Below are positions 33,281-42,992 of a stretch of 64,000 bases of DNA, in pieces; the stretch's first letter is position 1; every line of letters starts with the position of its first letter. The DNA is from Acidithiobacillus sp. HP-2 (GTDB taxonomy: Bacteria; Pseudomonadota; Gammaproteobacteria; Acidithiobacillales; Acidithiobacillaceae). The notes beneath the pieces are model-generated. The model had not been told where the DNA came from. It saw only the letters and a list, made by a program, of their open reading frames with translations, and made no database searches. The stretch covers positions 42,041 through 106,040 of the forward strand of contig NZ_JACKZA010000013.1 of NCBI RefSeq assembly GCF_015100155.1. The letters run 5' to 3'. The translations under genes were made by a program, and so were the position numbers.

Positions 33281-33328
33281 AGTTAAAACCGACGGGCTGC
33301 TAGTAGGTTATCCAGGATGAGGCGCTGA

Positions 33329-33985
33329 TCAGCTGGTGCTGACATGCACCAGGCCGGGGAAAAGCGCAGCCAGGCCATTGGCAATGAAGGTGACGGCGAT
33401 GGCGGCCAGGACCAGCCCGAAAATTCGGGTGGATATGTTGATGCCGGTTACGCCCAGACGCCGTGACAATGGCCGGGCCAGGCGCAGCGCCGCGTAGGCG
33501 ACTCCGGCAATGATCAGGATGTCCAGAATCAATAGCCCGCTGGCAAACCAGGAAGCATTTTTATGATGGGCAATAATCACCGTAATCATGGTGCCCGGAC
33601 CCGCCATCAGCGGAATGGCCAGTGGTACCACGGCTACCGCTTCCTTGCTCATGCCCTCGGCCGTTTCTTCCGGAGTATGGCGGTAACGGCTGGATTTTGC
33701 CTGCAACATATTAAAGGCCAGCAACATCAGGACCATGCCCCCGGCTACCTGAAAGGCGGCAATGCTGATGCCAAAAAACTGGAGAATGTACTCACCCAGA
33801 AAAGCGGCTATGAGCAACACGATGGCGACGGTTCTGGAGGCCAGTTTGATGGTGGCCAGTTGCTGGGCCGGATCTTCGTCAGCCGTCAAGGCAATGAAAA
33901 TGGGAATGGCCCCGATGGGATTAAGAATGGCGAGCAGGGCAATGAGGGTTTGCAGGGCGTTATGCAGTTCAGGCGCGATGGACAT
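33329..33985 (-). CDS. MarC-family (UPF0056) inner-membrane protein
   Basis: 218 residues with six hydrophobic helices. It begins with LIALLAILNPIGAIPIFIALT, the family signature NPIG..P, and has a symmetrical later motif PLAIPLMAGPGTMITVI. These proteins were once linked to antibiotic resistance but their substrate is unknown. It stands as the first core gene on the right of the island, divergent from fmdB with about 110 bp between. Confidence 0.85.
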   Translation of the reverse strand: MSIAPELHNALQTLIALLAILNPIGAIPIFIALTADEDPAQQLATIKLASRTVAIVLLIAAFLGEYILQFFGISIAAFQVAGGMVLMLLAFNMLQAKSSRYRHTPEETAEGMSKEAVAVVPLAIPLMAGPGTMITVIIAHHKNASWFASGLLILDILIIAGVAYAALRLARPLSRRLGVTGINISTRIFGLVLAAIAVTFIANGLAALFPGLVHVSTS

Positions 33986-34093
33986 TTAAAATTACCGTGA
34001 CAGACTGTGCAGTGCACAGAACGCTTGAAAAATGGTGCCTGAAGACGTATTAAATAGGCATATTCAGTTACAACCTAATACGGAGTGGATACG

Positions 34094-34354
34094 ATGCCAA
34101 CTTATGAGTATGTATGCAAGGACTGTGGACATCATTTGAGCGCAGAGCAGCGCATGAGTGACGCCCGTCTGACCGATTGTCCGGCCTGCGGCAAACCGGG
34201 CCTGGAGCGGCAGCTCAGTGCTGGCGCTTTTGCGCTGAAGGGGTCCGGCTGGTACGAGACAGATTTCAAGGGCAGTAAGGGTGGTTCGACCAAAAGCGAA
34301 GCCGCCAGCAGTGCCGCGCCCGCTTGCCCGGGCGGCAGTTGCGCCTGTCATTGA
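34094..34354 (+). CDS. FmdB-family zinc-ribbon protein
   Basis: 86 residues beginning MPTYEYVCKDCGHHLSAEQRMSDARLTDCPACGKPG, a short zinc ribbon with CxxCG and CPACG, followed by a Gly/Ser/Ala-rich tail. The ATG at 34094 lies behind CGGAG; a GTG nine bases upstream is less likely given the conserved MPTYEY start. The family is regulatory or chaperone-like and uncharacterised. A terminator follows. Confidence 0.85.
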   Translation: MPTYEYVCKDCGHHLSAEQRMSDARLTDCPACGKPGLERQLSAGAFALKGSGWYETDFKGSKGGSTKSEAASSAAPACPGGSCACH

Positions 34355-34387
34355 CGCCGCGCCTGCAGCGGGGATAGATTGTTCGCG

Positions 34388-34416
34388 GGCCGCCGGTCAG
34401 GCGGCCTTTGTTATTT
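34388..34416 (+). terminator. Rho-independent terminator after fmdB
   Basis: GGCCGCC, loop GGTCA, GGCGGCC, then TTTGTTATTT. It separates fmdB from aspS, which therefore needs its own promoter. Confidence 0.75.
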
Positions 34417-34452
34417 GATGACGGAATTTGACATAACTACACGGGACGCAGC

Positions 34453-36243
34453 ATGCGGACACATTATTGTAATGGCATAAACGAGAACCTGATTGGACAG
34501 AAGGTACGCCTCTGTGGTTGGGCCCAGCGCCGTCGTGATCACGGCGGTGTGGTTTTCATTGATCTCAGGGACCGGGAAGGGCTGGTTCAGGTGGTTGCTG
34601 ATCCTGATCAGGCGGAAGCCTTCGCGGCGGCTAATGAATGCCGGAGCGAGTTTGTTTTGAGTGTCGAAGGGGTGTTGCGGGCCCGCCCTGCGGGTACGGA
34701 AAATCTGCACATGCCCAGTGGCAAAGTCGAACTCATGGCGACGCGCATCGAAATTCTGAATCGCTCCGAGCCGGTTCCGTTTCCTCTGGATGAAGAGGAC
34801 ATTGCCGAAAACCTGCGTCTCAAATATCGTTATCTGGATTTGCGCCGTCCGGAAATGCTGGGACGCCTGCGTTTGCGCCATCAGGTCACCAGCTACGTGC
34901 GCCGTTATCTGGACAGTGGCGGTTTCATGGACGTCGAAACGCCGGTTCTGACCCGCTCCACACCGGAGGGCGCCCGCGATTATCTGGTCCCGTCCCGAAC
35001 CCAGCCGGGTCATTTTTTCGCCTTGCCGCAAAGTCCCCAGTTGTTCAAACAACTGCTGATGGTCGCGGGTATTGATCGTTATTATCAGATTACCAGATGT
35101 TTTCGGGATGAAGACTTGCGCGCTGACCGGCAGCCGGAATTCACCCAGATTGATATGGAAGCCTCTTTTGTGGATGAAGAAGCCGTCATGGGTATTGCTG
35201 AACCGATGATTCGCGGACTGTTTGCGGAAGTGCTCGGTATCGATCTGCCCAATCCTTTCCCACGCATGACCTACGCGGAGGCCATGCACCGTTTTGGTGT
35301 GGATCGCCCCGATTTGCGCAATCCCCTGGAGCTGACCGAGCTGACCGAGCTGATGCGCAGCGTGGAGTTCAAGGTGTTTCGGGAGGCCGCTGAGCGTCCA
35401 CGGGGCCGCGTCGCCTGTCTGCGGGTTCCCGGTGGTGCCCAGCTCAGTCGTGCACAAATTGATCAATACACCCAGTTTGCGGCCATTTATGGGGCCAAGG
35501 GTCTGGCCTGGATCAAAATCAACGCACTGGATCAGGGTGCCGACGGGCTCCAGTCGCCCATCGTCAAATTTCTTGCTCCCGAGGTGCTGCAGGAAATTCT
35601 CCAGCGCAGTGGCGCGGCCGTCGGCGACATTCTCTTTTTCGGTGCCGACAGTGCCAAGGTGGTCAACGAGGCGCTGGGAAATCTGCGCAACCGCGTCGCG
35701 GCCGACCTGAATTTGCTGGAAGGTGAATGGCGACCCGTATGGGTAACGGATTTTCCCATGTTTGACTTCGACGAGAAAGATAATAGCTGGACTTCCACCC
35801 ATCATCCGTTTACCGCACCGCAAAGCGCGCATCTGGAGAGCCTGGCGGAAAATCCGGGGGCAGCATTGGCCCGCGCCTATGACCTGGTGCTGAACGGCAA
35901 TGAAATTGGCGGCGGCAGCATTCGTATTCATCAGGAAAAAGTTCAGGAAAAAGTGTTTGCTGCCCTGGGCATTGGCGCCGAGGAAGCGCGGGATAAATTC
36001 GGCTTCCTGCTGGACGCCCTCCATTATGGTGCGCCACCCCATGGCGGCCTGGCTTTCGGGCTGGATCGTCTGGTCATGCTCATGTCTGGCGCGGAAACCA
36101 TTCGCGACGTCATTGCTTTCCCCAAAACCCAGAAAGCCGGTTGTCTGTTGACCGAGGCCCCCGGCGTGGTGGCCGACAAGCAATTACAGGAGTTGGGTAT
36201 CCGCCTGCGCCCCGGAGTAGGAGCCGATGTTCAAAATCCCTGA
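34453..36243 (+). CDS. aspS: Aspartyl-tRNA synthetase
   Basis: 596 residues, the bacterial length (with GAD insertion). N-terminal OB-fold binds the anticodon ([26 protein letters not shown]). The class II catalytic core has motif 2 ([22 protein letters not shown]) and motif 3 ([14 protein letters not shown]). It charges tRNA-Asp, possibly also tRNA-Asn if a GatCAB route exists. Its 3' end overlaps the nudB start by 17 bp. Confidence 0.97.
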   Translation: MRTHYCNGINENLIGQKVRLCGWAQRRRDHGGVVFIDLRDREGLVQVVADPDQAEAFAAANECRSEFVLSVEGVLRARPAGTENLHMPSGKVELMATRIEILNRSEPVPFPLDEEDIAENLRLKYRYLDLRRPEMLGRLRLRHQVTSYVRRYLDSGGFMDVETPVLTRSTPEGARDYLVPSRTQPGHFFALPQSPQLFKQLLMVAGIDRYYQITRCFRDEDLRADRQPEFTQIDMEASFVDEEAVMGIAEPMIRGLFAEVLGIDLPNPFPRMTYAEAMHRFGVDRPDLRNPLELTELTELMRSVEFKVFREAAERPRGRVACLRVPGGAQLSRAQIDQYTQFAAIYGAKGLAWIKINALDQGADGLQSPIVKFLAPEVLQEILQRSGAAVGDILFFGADSAKVVNEALGNLRNRVAADLNLLEGEWRPVWVTDFPMFDFDEKDNSWTSTHHPFTAPQSAHLESLAENPGAALARAYDLVLNGNEIGGGSIRIHQEKVQEKVFAALGIGAEEARDKFGFLLDALHYGAPPHGGLAFGLDRLVMLMSGAETIRDVIAFPKTQKAGCLLTEAPGVVADKQLQELGIRLRPGVGADVQNP

Positions 36244-36676
36244 GTCCATTCTGGTCATGATCTACGCCGGTCAGCAGGTTTTGTTGCTGGAGCGTGCCCA
36301 ACCGGAAGGATTCTGGCAGTCGGTAACGGGGAGTCTTGAACCGGGAGAGTCCTGGCGGGAAGCGGCCGTGAGGGAACTCCGCGAAGAAACCGGATTTACG
36401 GCGGAAGGACTGGTGGATACCGGGGTACGGAATCGCTTTCCCATTGTGCCGCCCTGGCGGGAACGCTACGCGCCGGAGGTGGCGTTCAACGAGGAGCGCA
36501 TATTCACCCTGGCTTTGCCCAAGCCTCAGGTTCCGCAACTGCGGCATCAGGAGCATGTGAACTTTGCCTGGTTGCCGGCGATCGAAGCGGCCCGACGTAC
36601 CGGATCGTGGACCAACCGGGATGCGATTTATCGCCATTTTGGCGCGCGCCTTGACGTACAGCAGGCGGCTTCGTAA
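36227..36676 (+). CDS. nudB: Dihydroneopterin triphosphate pyrophosphohydrolase (NudB-type Nudix)
   Basis: 149 residues with a complete Nudix box [23 protein letters not shown] (Gx5Ex7REUxEExGU). The [16 protein letters not shown] segment and [12 protein letters not shown]-terminus fit NudB, the folate-pathway enzyme that removes pyrophosphate from dihydroneopterin triphosphate. It overlaps the aspS end, an arrangement common in gammaproteobacteria. Confidence 0.88.
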   Translation: MFKIPESILVMIYAGQQVLLLERAQPEGFWQSVTGSLEPGESWREAAVRELREETGFTAEGLVDTGVRNRFPIVPPWRERYAPEVAFNEERIFTLALPKPQVPQLRHQEHVNFAWLPAIEAARRTGSWTNRDAIYRHFGARLDVQQAAS

Positions 36677-36721
36677 CGTAAGGAACATTTTGCACGCGCA
36701 ACAGCGCCTGAGAGGGTGGTT

Positions 36722-37819
36722 ATGGGTGTAGAGACAGTGATGGTGCAGGGGTTGCGGCGCAGTGAAGCGGCCGACCTGGATACCCGCATTCGCCGGGCAA
36801 AAGCCGCTTTGGGAAAGCGTGCGGTTATTCTCGGGCACCATTACCAGCGCGAAGAAGTCTATCGTCATGCCGATTTCCATGGGGATTCCCTGCAGCTATC
36901 CCGGGCGGCAGCCGGGCAGGAAGCGGAATTCATTGTTTTTTGCGGTGTGCACTTCATGGCCGAAGTGGCGGATATTCTCAGCCGTCCTGATCAGGCCAGC
37001 ATTCTGCCCGACCTGAACGCCGGTTGTTCCATGGCCGACATGGCTGATATTCCGCAGGTCCAACGCGCCTGGGACGAACTCGCGACGGTGCTGGACGTGG
37101 AGACGGAAATCACTCCGGTCACCTATGTGAACTCATCAGCTGCCATCAAGGCCTTTTGCGGGGTGCATGGTGGTACGGTCTGTACGTCTTCCAATGCCCG
37201 CAAGGTGCTCGAATGGTCTTTTCAGCAACGGCCCAAGGCCTTGTTTTTCCCGGATCAGCATCTCGGCCGCTGGACCGGGCACCAGTTGAATATCCCCTTG
37301 CGGGATATGCCGGTTTGGGATCCGGCGCTACCCCTGGGCGGCTTGACGCCCGAGGAAATTCGCCGTGCCCGGATTTTGCTCTGGAAGGGGCATTGCTCAG
37401 TGCACCAGATGTTCCAGCCTGCGCATATTGAGCGCTGGCGCCGGGAACACCCCCGGGGACAGGTCATCGCCCATCCCGAGTCAGCCTTTGAAGTCTGTCA
37501 GATGTCCGATGCAGTCGGGTCTACGGATTTTATTTTGCGTACGGTCAAAGCTTCTCCCGCTGGCAGTGAATGGCTGGTAGGCACCGAAATCAATCTGGTG
37601 ACCCGTCTGGCTGATGAAGTACGGGCGGAAGGGAAAAGTGTGGAATTCATGTCGCCCATGGTGTGCATGTGTTCCACCATGTTCCGCATTGATCCCGAGC
37701 AGCTGGCTATCTCCTTGGAAAATCTTCTGGAAGGGCAGGTGCGCAACCGGATTCAGGTCGAGCCGGAAACGGCGGACCAGGCGCGTCTGGCCCTGGAACG
37801 CATGCTGACGGTGTCCTGA
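36722..37819 (+). CDS. nadA: Quinolinate synthase A
   Basis: About 365 residues. Condenses iminoaspartate and dihydroxyacetone phosphate to quinolinate in NAD synthesis; a [4Fe-4S] enzyme. Conserved: AVILGHHYQREEVYRHADFHGDSLQLSR, FCGVHFMAEVADIL, NAGCSMADM, VNSSAAIKA, CTSSNARKVLEW, FFPDQHLGR and SPMVCMCSTMFRI. Three cluster cysteines (GC, VCTSS and CMC) are present. The ATG at 36722 is preferred to a GTG six bases earlier. Confidence 0.93.
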   Translation: MGVETVMVQGLRRSEAADLDTRIRRAKAALGKRAVILGHHYQREEVYRHADFHGDSLQLSRAAAGQEAEFIVFCGVHFMAEVADILSRPDQASILPDLNAGCSMADMADIPQVQRAWDELATVLDVETEITPVTYVNSSAAIKAFCGVHGGTVCTSSNARKVLEWSFQQRPKALFFPDQHLGRWTGHQLNIPLRDMPVWDPALPLGGLTPEEIRRARILLWKGHCSVHQMFQPAHIERWRREHPRGQVIAHPESAFEVCQMSDAVGSTDFILRTVKASPAGSEWLVGTEINLVTRLADEVRAEGKSVEFMSPMVCMCSTMFRIDPEQLAISLENLLEGQVRNRIQVEPETADQARLALERMLTVS

Positions 37820-37827
37820 CGGCCGCC

Positions 37828-38442
37828 ATGTCCTCTGTTGCTGCGCAGCCGGCTGATGTGATGGGCGAATGGTCGCTGACCCAACGCAATCTGCATCGTC
37901 TGCTGACTGCCTATGTGCGCTTTTATCAGGGCGCGCATTGGGAGCACAGTACCGTACCGGCCGAGGGCGCGGCGATTCTGGTGTGTAATCATGTGTCGGT
38001 GCTGGATCCCCTACTGCTGGTCGCCAGCAACCAGCGCGTGGTGTCCTTTCTGGTGGCCCGGGAATACTACGACAATCCATTGATGCGCCAGTTGCTGGAG
38101 CAAACCTACAGCATTCCGGTGCGTCGGGATCGTCGCGATGTGCGGGCGCTGTTGCAGGCCCGCCATGTTCTTGAAGAGGGTCGGGTGCTCGGCATTTTTC
38201 CCGAAGGCGGCATCAATCGCTCGGAAACCCGGAAAGGGGTTGCCTGGCTGGTGCGCGAAAGTGCCGCGCCGGTGGTGCCGGCTCATGTCGGCGGCGCCCG
38301 GCAGGCCGCTTCTGACTTGCAGACCTGGCTACGGCGCCAGCATCCCCTGTTACGCTATGGGGTGCCCCTGCATTTTCATCGTGATGCTGACGCCGCCGAA
38401 GTCATGGGGGCGACCATGAGTGCCATTGCCACACTCGCATGA
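37828..38442 (+). CDS. plsC: 1-acyl-sn-glycerol-3-phosphate acyltransferase
   Basis: 204 residues. The block I motif HX4D is NHVSVLD and block III is FPEGGINRSETRKG; VPVRRDRRDVRALL is the block II region. It makes phosphatidic acid from lysophosphatidic acid at the inner membrane. It starts nine bases after the nadA stop, so is probably co-transcribed with it. A second, shorter acyltransferase of this family is encoded in the island at 14437-14853. Confidence 0.85.
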   Translation: MSSVAAQPADVMGEWSLTQRNLHRLLTAYVRFYQGAHWEHSTVPAEGAAILVCNHVSVLDPLLLVASNQRVVSFLVAREYYDNPLMRQLLEQTYSIPVRRDRRDVRALLQARHVLEEGRVLGIFPEGGINRSETRKGVAWLVRESAAPVVPAHVGGARQAASDLQTWLRRQHPLLRYGVPLHFHRDADAAEVMGATMSAIATLA

Positions 38443-38517
38443 CGGCATCCTTGCCTTTGCGTTATCATGGCCGGTATTTCACCAGAATAAGTCAGTTATG
38501 TAAGCAAGGAGTGGGTT

Positions 38518-39270
38518 ATGTCCGGGCATAGTAAATGGTCCACCATCAAATTCAAGAAGGCACTGAAAGACGCCAAGCGGGGTAAAATATTTACCCGTCT
38601 GATTCGTGAAATTACCGTTGCGGCGCGCGCCGGGGGCGGAGATCCGGGCAGTAATTCCCGACTGCGCCTGGCTCTGGACAAGGCCTATGGGGCCAACATG
38701 ACCAAAGACACCATTGAGCGCGCCGTCAAACGCGGTACGGGCGAGCTGGAAGGCGTGGATTACGAGGAAGTGACCTACGAGGGTTACGGCCCTGCGGGTG
38801 TGGCCATTCTGATTGAGACCATGACCGACAACAAGGTCCGTACCGTTGCGGAAATCCGCCATATATTCTCCAAACGCGGCGGTAATATGGGAACCGCCGG
38901 TTCCGTTGCCTATCAGTTCAAAAAGCTGGGACTAATTGTTTTTCCCGGTGATGCTGATGAAGACAAAATTCTCGAAGCGGCGCTGGAAGCAGGGGCCGAA
39001 GACGTGGTCAATGAAGGCGAGCGCACCGTCGTCTATACGGCGGCCACGGACTTGCATAGTGTGGTCCTGGCACTGGAAGCCGCCGGTTTGCAGCCGGAAG
39101 AAAGTGAATTGACCATGATTCCGGAAAACACGATTGAGGTGAGTGGAGAAGAGGCAGAAAAACTGCTGCGTCTCATCGACTTTCTGGAAGAAAATGATGA
39201 CGTGCAAAATGTGTACGCCAACTATGAAATCAGCGATGAGGAAATGGCCCGCCTGGAAGCAGCATCCTGA
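38518..39270 (+). CDS. yebC: YebC/PmpR-family regulator (TACO1-like)
   Basis: 250 residues starting MSGHSKWSTIKFKKALKDAKRGKIFTRLIREITVAARAGGGDPG, the invariant family N-terminus, with acidic C-terminal domain. Members act as transcription regulators and, as later shown, as translation factors for polyproline stretches. The gene heads the ruvCAB block, as in many proteobacteria. Confidence 0.95.
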   Translation: MSGHSKWSTIKFKKALKDAKRGKIFTRLIREITVAARAGGGDPGSNSRLRLALDKAYGANMTKDTIERAVKRGTGELEGVDYEEVTYEGYGPAGVAILIETMTDNKVRTVAEIRHIFSKRGGNMGTAGSVAYQFKKLGLIVFPGDADEDKILEAALEAGAEDVVNEGERTVVYTAATDLHSVVLALEAAGLQPEESELTMIPENTIEVSGEEAEKLLRLIDFLEENDDVQNVYANYEISDEEMARLEAAS

Positions 39271-39296
39271 ATTTTCCAGTCCAATCGGAAACGGCC

Positions 39297-39797
39297 TTGC
39301 GCATCATCGGTATTGATCCAGGCTCTCTGCGCACCGGCTATGGCATCATCGAGTCGGATGCGCGTGGCGAGTTGCGGCATGTGGCTCATGGCTGCCTGAA
39401 TGTGGCTGGCCGGCCGTTTCTGGAGCGCATCGGTGCCATCTACCGGGATCTGGCGCAGGTGTTGGCCGAGCATCGACCCGATACGGCAGCCATTGAGCAG
39501 GTTTTCATGGCCCGCAATGCGGATTCTGCCCTGAAACTGGGCCAGGCCCGGGGTGCAGCTCTGGTGGCACTGCTGGAAGCGGGGCTGCCGGTAGAAGAAT
39601 ACACCGCCCTGCAAATCAAAAAAGCGTCGGTGGGAGCTGGACATGCAGACAAGGCGCAAGTTCAGAGCATGGTGCGCTGGCTGCTTCATCTGGATAAAAA
39701 TCCTCAGGCCGATGCGGCTGACGCCCTGGCCTGTGCCATTTGTCATGCCCATCATGCCCGGACTCAACAGCGTTGGCAGGCGGCTGGCCATGTCTGA
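39297..39797 (+). CDS. ruvC: Holliday junction resolvase RuvC
   Basis: 166 residues. Begins LRIIGIDPGSLRTGYGIIE with the first catalytic Asp; Glu in IEQVFMARNADSALKLGQARG; C-terminal Asp pair in ADAADALACAICHAHH. It nicks four-way junctions opened by RuvAB. Start is TTG at 39297 with a weak CGGAAA upstream; no better start exists before the conserved IIGIDPG. Confidence 0.93.
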   Translation: MRIIGIDPGSLRTGYGIIESDARGELRHVAHGCLNVAGRPFLERIGAIYRDLAQVLAEHRPDTAAIEQVFMARNADSALKLGQARGAALVALLEAGLPVEEYTALQIKKASVGAGHADKAQVQSMVRWLLHLDKNPQADAADALACAICHAHHARTQQRWQAAGHV

Positions 39798-39818
39798 TTT
39801 TTTGGAAAGAGGACGCCC

Positions 39819-40400
39819 ATGATTACCTCATTGCGCGGGATCATTCTGCAGAAGCGTCCACCCTGGCTCTGGCTGGAGGTCCAGGGGGTGGGTTATGAGC
39901 TGGAAATGCCCCTGTCCAGCTTCTACCAGATGGCAGACGCGGGCGAAACCCTGTTGGTGCATACCCATCTGACCATTCGCGAAGATGCCCATCTGCTCTA
40001 TGGATTTATGAGCGTGGCTGAGCGCGATACTTTTCGTCTGTTGATTCGCGTTAACGGTATTGGTGGCAAAGTGGCACTGGCCTGCCTCTCGGGTCTGCCG
40101 GCAGAAAAGCTCGGTCAAGCGGTGGCGGAAGGCAATGTGGCACAGCTGACGGCCATTCCCGGTATTGGTCCGAAAACCGCAGAAAGACTGGTGGTCGAGC
40201 TGCGCGATAAAATGGGTGGAATCAGCACGTTGCCTACCAGCAAAGCCGTGTCGGGTGATCCGCGCCAGGAAGCTGTTGCAGCACTCCTGACATTAGGGTA
40301 TAAGCCTGCACAGGCCAGTCAGACGATTGGTAACCTGGGCGATGGATTGAGTCTTGAAGACCTGATCCGTCAGGCTTTGCAACAACTTTCACGCCATTGA
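39819..40400 (+). CDS. ruvA: Holliday junction helicase subunit RuvA
   Basis: 193 residues with three domains: N-terminal OB fold (MITSLRGIILQKRPPWLWLEVQGVGYE), paired helix-hairpin-helix segments (VNGIGGKVALACLSG and IPGIGPKTAERLVVEL) that hold the junction DNA, and a C-terminal domain that contacts RuvB. GGA-rich site (GAAAGAGGAC) before the ATG. Between ruvC and ruvB. Confidence 0.95.
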   Translation: MITSLRGIILQKRPPWLWLEVQGVGYELEMPLSSFYQMADAGETLLVHTHLTIREDAHLLYGFMSVAERDTFRLLIRVNGIGGKVALACLSGLPAEKLGQAVAEGNVAQLTAIPGIGPKTAERLVVELRDKMGGISTLPTSKAVSGDPRQEAVAALLTLGYKPAQASQTIGNLGDGLSLEDLIRQALQQLSRH

Positions 40401-40439
40401 TTTTATGGAACCCGCCAGCATCGCGATGGTCACAACCCC

Positions 40440-41465
40440 ATGATGGACAGAGGCCCTCTCAATCCCCAGGAAATCCACTGCGACGCAGTGGATCGTGCCC
40501 TGCGCCCGCGTTTGCTGGCGGATTATATTGGTCAGGCGCGACTCCGCGAATCCCTCAGTCTTTATATTGATGCGGCCAAGGGCCGTGCTGAAGCCCTGGA
40601 CCATGTCCTGCTCTTCGGCCCCCCCGGCCTTGGAAAAACCACCCTCGCGCACATTATTGCCCAGGAAATGGGTGCGGGCCTGAAAGTCACCTCGGGACCG
40701 GTTCTCGATAAGCCGGGAGATCTGGCCGCCATTTTGACCAATCTGCAACCCCATGATGTATTATTTGTTGATGAAATTCATCGACTCAGCCCCGTGGTCG
40801 AAGAAATTCTCTATCCAGCGCTGGAAGATTACGAGCTGGATATTTTGATTGGTGAGGGCCCTGCCGCCCGTTCCATTAAAATCAGCCTGCCGCCCTTCAC
40901 CCTGATCGGGGCCACCACCCGGGCGGGCTTGCTCACCTCGCCATTACGTGACCGATTTGGCATCAGTTTTCATCTGGAATTTTACAGTGATGCAGAATTG
41001 ACCCAGATTGTGACCCGTTCGGCCAATATTCTGGGGACTACCCAGGATTTACGGGGTGCCCAGGAAATTGCCCGGCGTGCCCGGGGAACCCCGCGCATTG
41101 CCAACCGCCTGCTGCGGCGGGTGCGGGATTTTGCCCAGGTACGGGGCAACGGGGAAATTGATCAAGGCACTGCAGAGGCTGCGCTGACCTTGATGGAAGT
41201 CGACCAGCATGGTTTTGACGGTCAGGATCGTAAGCTGCTGCAAGCCGTCATCGGGCGTTTTGCCGGGGGTCCGGTGGGGGTGGAAAGTCTGGCCGCAGCC
41301 ATTGGTGAAGAGCGCGGAACCATCGAAGATGTGCTGGAACCTTTCCTGATTCAGCGTGGTTACCTGATCCGTACGCCGCGTGGACGCTGCGCTACCGAGC
41401 TGAGTTATCTGGCGTTGGGTTTACCGCAACCCAAGGCTGGCGGGGGGCTTTTCGATGCACTCTGA
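40440..41465 (+). CDS. ruvB: Holliday junction helicase motor RuvB
   Basis: 341-residue AAA+ ATPase. Walker A is [14 protein letters not shown], Walker B is [10 protein letters not shown], sensor 1 [10 protein letters not shown], followed by the C-terminal winged helix ([15 protein letters not shown]). It drives branch migration with RuvA. Its stop is inside the ybgC start region (11-bp overlap). Confidence 0.96.
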   Translation: MMDRGPLNPQEIHCDAVDRALRPRLLADYIGQARLRESLSLYIDAAKGRAEALDHVLLFGPPGLGKTTLAHIIAQEMGAGLKVTSGPVLDKPGDLAAILTNLQPHDVLFVDEIHRLSPVVEEILYPALEDYELDILIGEGPAARSIKISLPPFTLIGATTRAGLLTSPLRDRFGISFHLEFYSDAELTQIVTRSANILGTTQDLRGAQEIARRARGTPRIANRLLRRVRDFAQVRGNGEIDQGTAEAALTLMEVDQHGFDGQDRKLLQAVIGRFAGGPVGVESLAAAIGEERGTIEDVLEPFLIQRGYLIRTPRGRCATELSYLALGLPQPKAGGGLFDAL

Positions 41466-41877
41466 TACGGATGACAGCGTGTTTCAGGTCCGCGTTTATT
41501 ATGAAGATACGGATCATGGCGGGGTGGTGTATCATGCCAACTACTTACGCTTCATGGAGCGCGCCCGTACCGAAATGCTGCGCGAAAAAGGATATGAACT
41601 GGATGAACTGGAACGCGATCCCGGCATTCTTTTTGTGGTGCGGCGGGCGCATCTGGATTTCCGTGCCCCGGCTCGTTTTAATGACCTGCTTCAGATAAAA
41701 TCGGCCATCATTCACAAGACCCCGGTTCGTATGAATTTTCAACAACATATTTCGGTGAAGGAAAAGCACTTGTGCAGTGGCGAGGTGGAAGTGGTCTGCC
41801 TGGAAGCCGAGACTTTTCGTCCCCACGTCATTCCTGCAGAACTTCTGCAGGCCTTTCCCCTCAGTGTTCACCCGTGA
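41455..41877 (+). CDS. ybgC: Tol-Pal-associated acyl-CoA thioesterase YbgC
   Basis: 140-residue hot-dog thioesterase. Catalytic Asp region [26 protein letters not shown] and PVRMNFQQ strand are typical. It opens the Tol-Pal operon and hydrolyses short acyl-CoA or acyl-ACP at the inner membrane; its precise link with Tol is not settled. Overlaps ruvB. Confidence 0.92.
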   Translation: MHSDTDDSVFQVRVYYEDTDHGGVVYHANYLRFMERARTEMLREKGYELDELERDPGILFVVRRAHLDFRAPARFNDLLQIKSAIIHKTPVRMNFQQHISVKEKHLCSGEVEVVCLEAETFRPHVIPAELLQAFPLSVHP

Positions 41878-41883
41878 GATTTT

Positions 41884-42585
41884 ATGGATCCCCAAACTGT
41901 CACCCATCCCGCAGCTTCTCTTTCCGTAGCCCATCTGGTTCTGAATGCCAGCCCTGTTGTCCAGATCATACTGGTACTTTTGGTCATCGCCTCCATTGCT
42001 TCCTGGACCATCATTTTTGAAAAATGGGCGGTATTTGCTGGTGCTTTCAAGGCCCTGACCCGTTTCGAGAAACGCTTCTGGAGCGGCGGTGAAATGAGCC
42101 AGATTTATCAGCATGTTTCCGGCAACACCAATCTGGAAACCGGAGCCGGCAGTATTTTCTGTGCGGGTTATGAAGAATTTCAGCGGCAGCGCGGCAAAAT
42201 TCGTCCCAGTGATGCCCTCGATGCCGCCCGCCGCGCCATGCGTGTGGCCCAAATGCGCGAGGTGGGCCGTCTGGAAAATCGTCTGGCTTTTCTGGCCTCG
42301 GTGTCTTCTGTCAGCCCCTTCGTTGGTTTGTTGGGCACCGTCTGGGGCATCATGACCGCTTTCATGCATATTGGTGTCGCAGGGCAGGCCACCCTGGCGA
42401 CCGTCGCCCCCCCGGTTGCCGAAGCCCTCATTGCTACGGCGGCTGGTCTTTTTGCGGCCATTCCGGCAACGGCTGCCTACAACCGCTACATTCACAAACT
42501 GGACAAGCTGGATGCCCAGTATGAGGTGTTCATGGATGAGTTCACCAACATCCTGCATCGTCAGGTACCCGAGACCAAGCCATGA
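41884..42585 (+). CDS. tolQ: Tol-Pal system proton channel subunit TolQ
   Basis: 233 residues, three membrane helices: one near residues 20-45 (VQIILVLLVIASIASWTIIFE) and a pair in the C-terminal half (FLASVSSVSPFVGLLGTVWGIMTAF and PPVAEALIATAAGLFAAIPATAAYN). With TolR it uses the proton gradient to energise TolA during division. Overlaps tolR by 4 bp (ATGA). Confidence 0.95.
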   Translation: MDPQTVTHPAASLSVAHLVLNASPVVQIILVLLVIASIASWTIIFEKWAVFAGAFKALTRFEKRFWSGGEMSQIYQHVSGNTNLETGAGSIFCAGYEEFQRQRGKIRPSDALDAARRAMRVAQMREVGRLENRLAFLASVSSVSPFVGLLGTVWGIMTAFMHIGVAGQATLATVAPPVAEALIATAAGLFAAIPATAAYNRYIHKLDKLDAQYEVFMDEFTNILHRQVPETKP

Positions 42586-42992
42586 AAAGAAGGCGTTTGA
42601 TGGCGGAAATGAACGTCGTTCCCTATATCGACGTGACCTTGGTGCTGTTGGTGATTTTTATGCTCTCGGCGCCACTCCTGACCCAGGGTGTGAATGTGAA
42701 TCTGCCTAAGGGCGTCACTAAACCCGTCTCCGACAAAACCCCGCCGGTGCTGATTTCCGTAACGCGGCAAGGGACCATTTCCGTGCAGTTCAAAGGCAGT
42801 CACAGTCCGGTGGCGCTGGATGATCTGGCTACGGATGTGCGCCATATTGCCGCTTCCAGTCACGGTCAGGTGCAGGTACTGGTAGGTGGTGATGCCCATG
42901 TGGATTATGGCAAGGTCATGGCCGTGATGGCACGGCTGCAGGAAGCCGGTATTTCCCATGTCGGCCTGCTGACCCGCCCGGAGGGTCATTGA
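42582..42992 (+). CDS. tolR: Tol-Pal system protein TolR
   Basis: 136 residues. N-terminal MKRRRLMAEMNVVPYIDVTLVLLVIFMLSAPLL has one helix with the critical Asp (YIDV). A periplasmic domain follows (KPVSDKTPPVLISVTRQ, ... HVDYGKVMAVMARLQEAGI). Partner of TolQ. The stop overlaps the TTG start of tolA. Confidence 0.94.
   Translation: MKRRRLMAEMNVVPYIDVTLVLLVIFMLSAPLLTQGVNVNLPKGVTKPVSDKTPPVLISVTRQGTISVQFKGSHSPVALDDLATDVRHIAASSHGQVQVLVGGDAHVDYGKVMAVMARLQEAGISHVGLLTRPEGH

Noticed and set aside
34411..36183. 590-codon open frame antisense to aspS
   Set aside because: aspS is unmistakable on the plus strand over the same bases; the antisense frame has no family motif and results from GC-rich codon bias.
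41545..42558. 337-codon open frame antisense to ybgC/tolQ
   Set aside because: Covers the well-identified ybgC and tolQ genes; no ribosome-binding site or motif.
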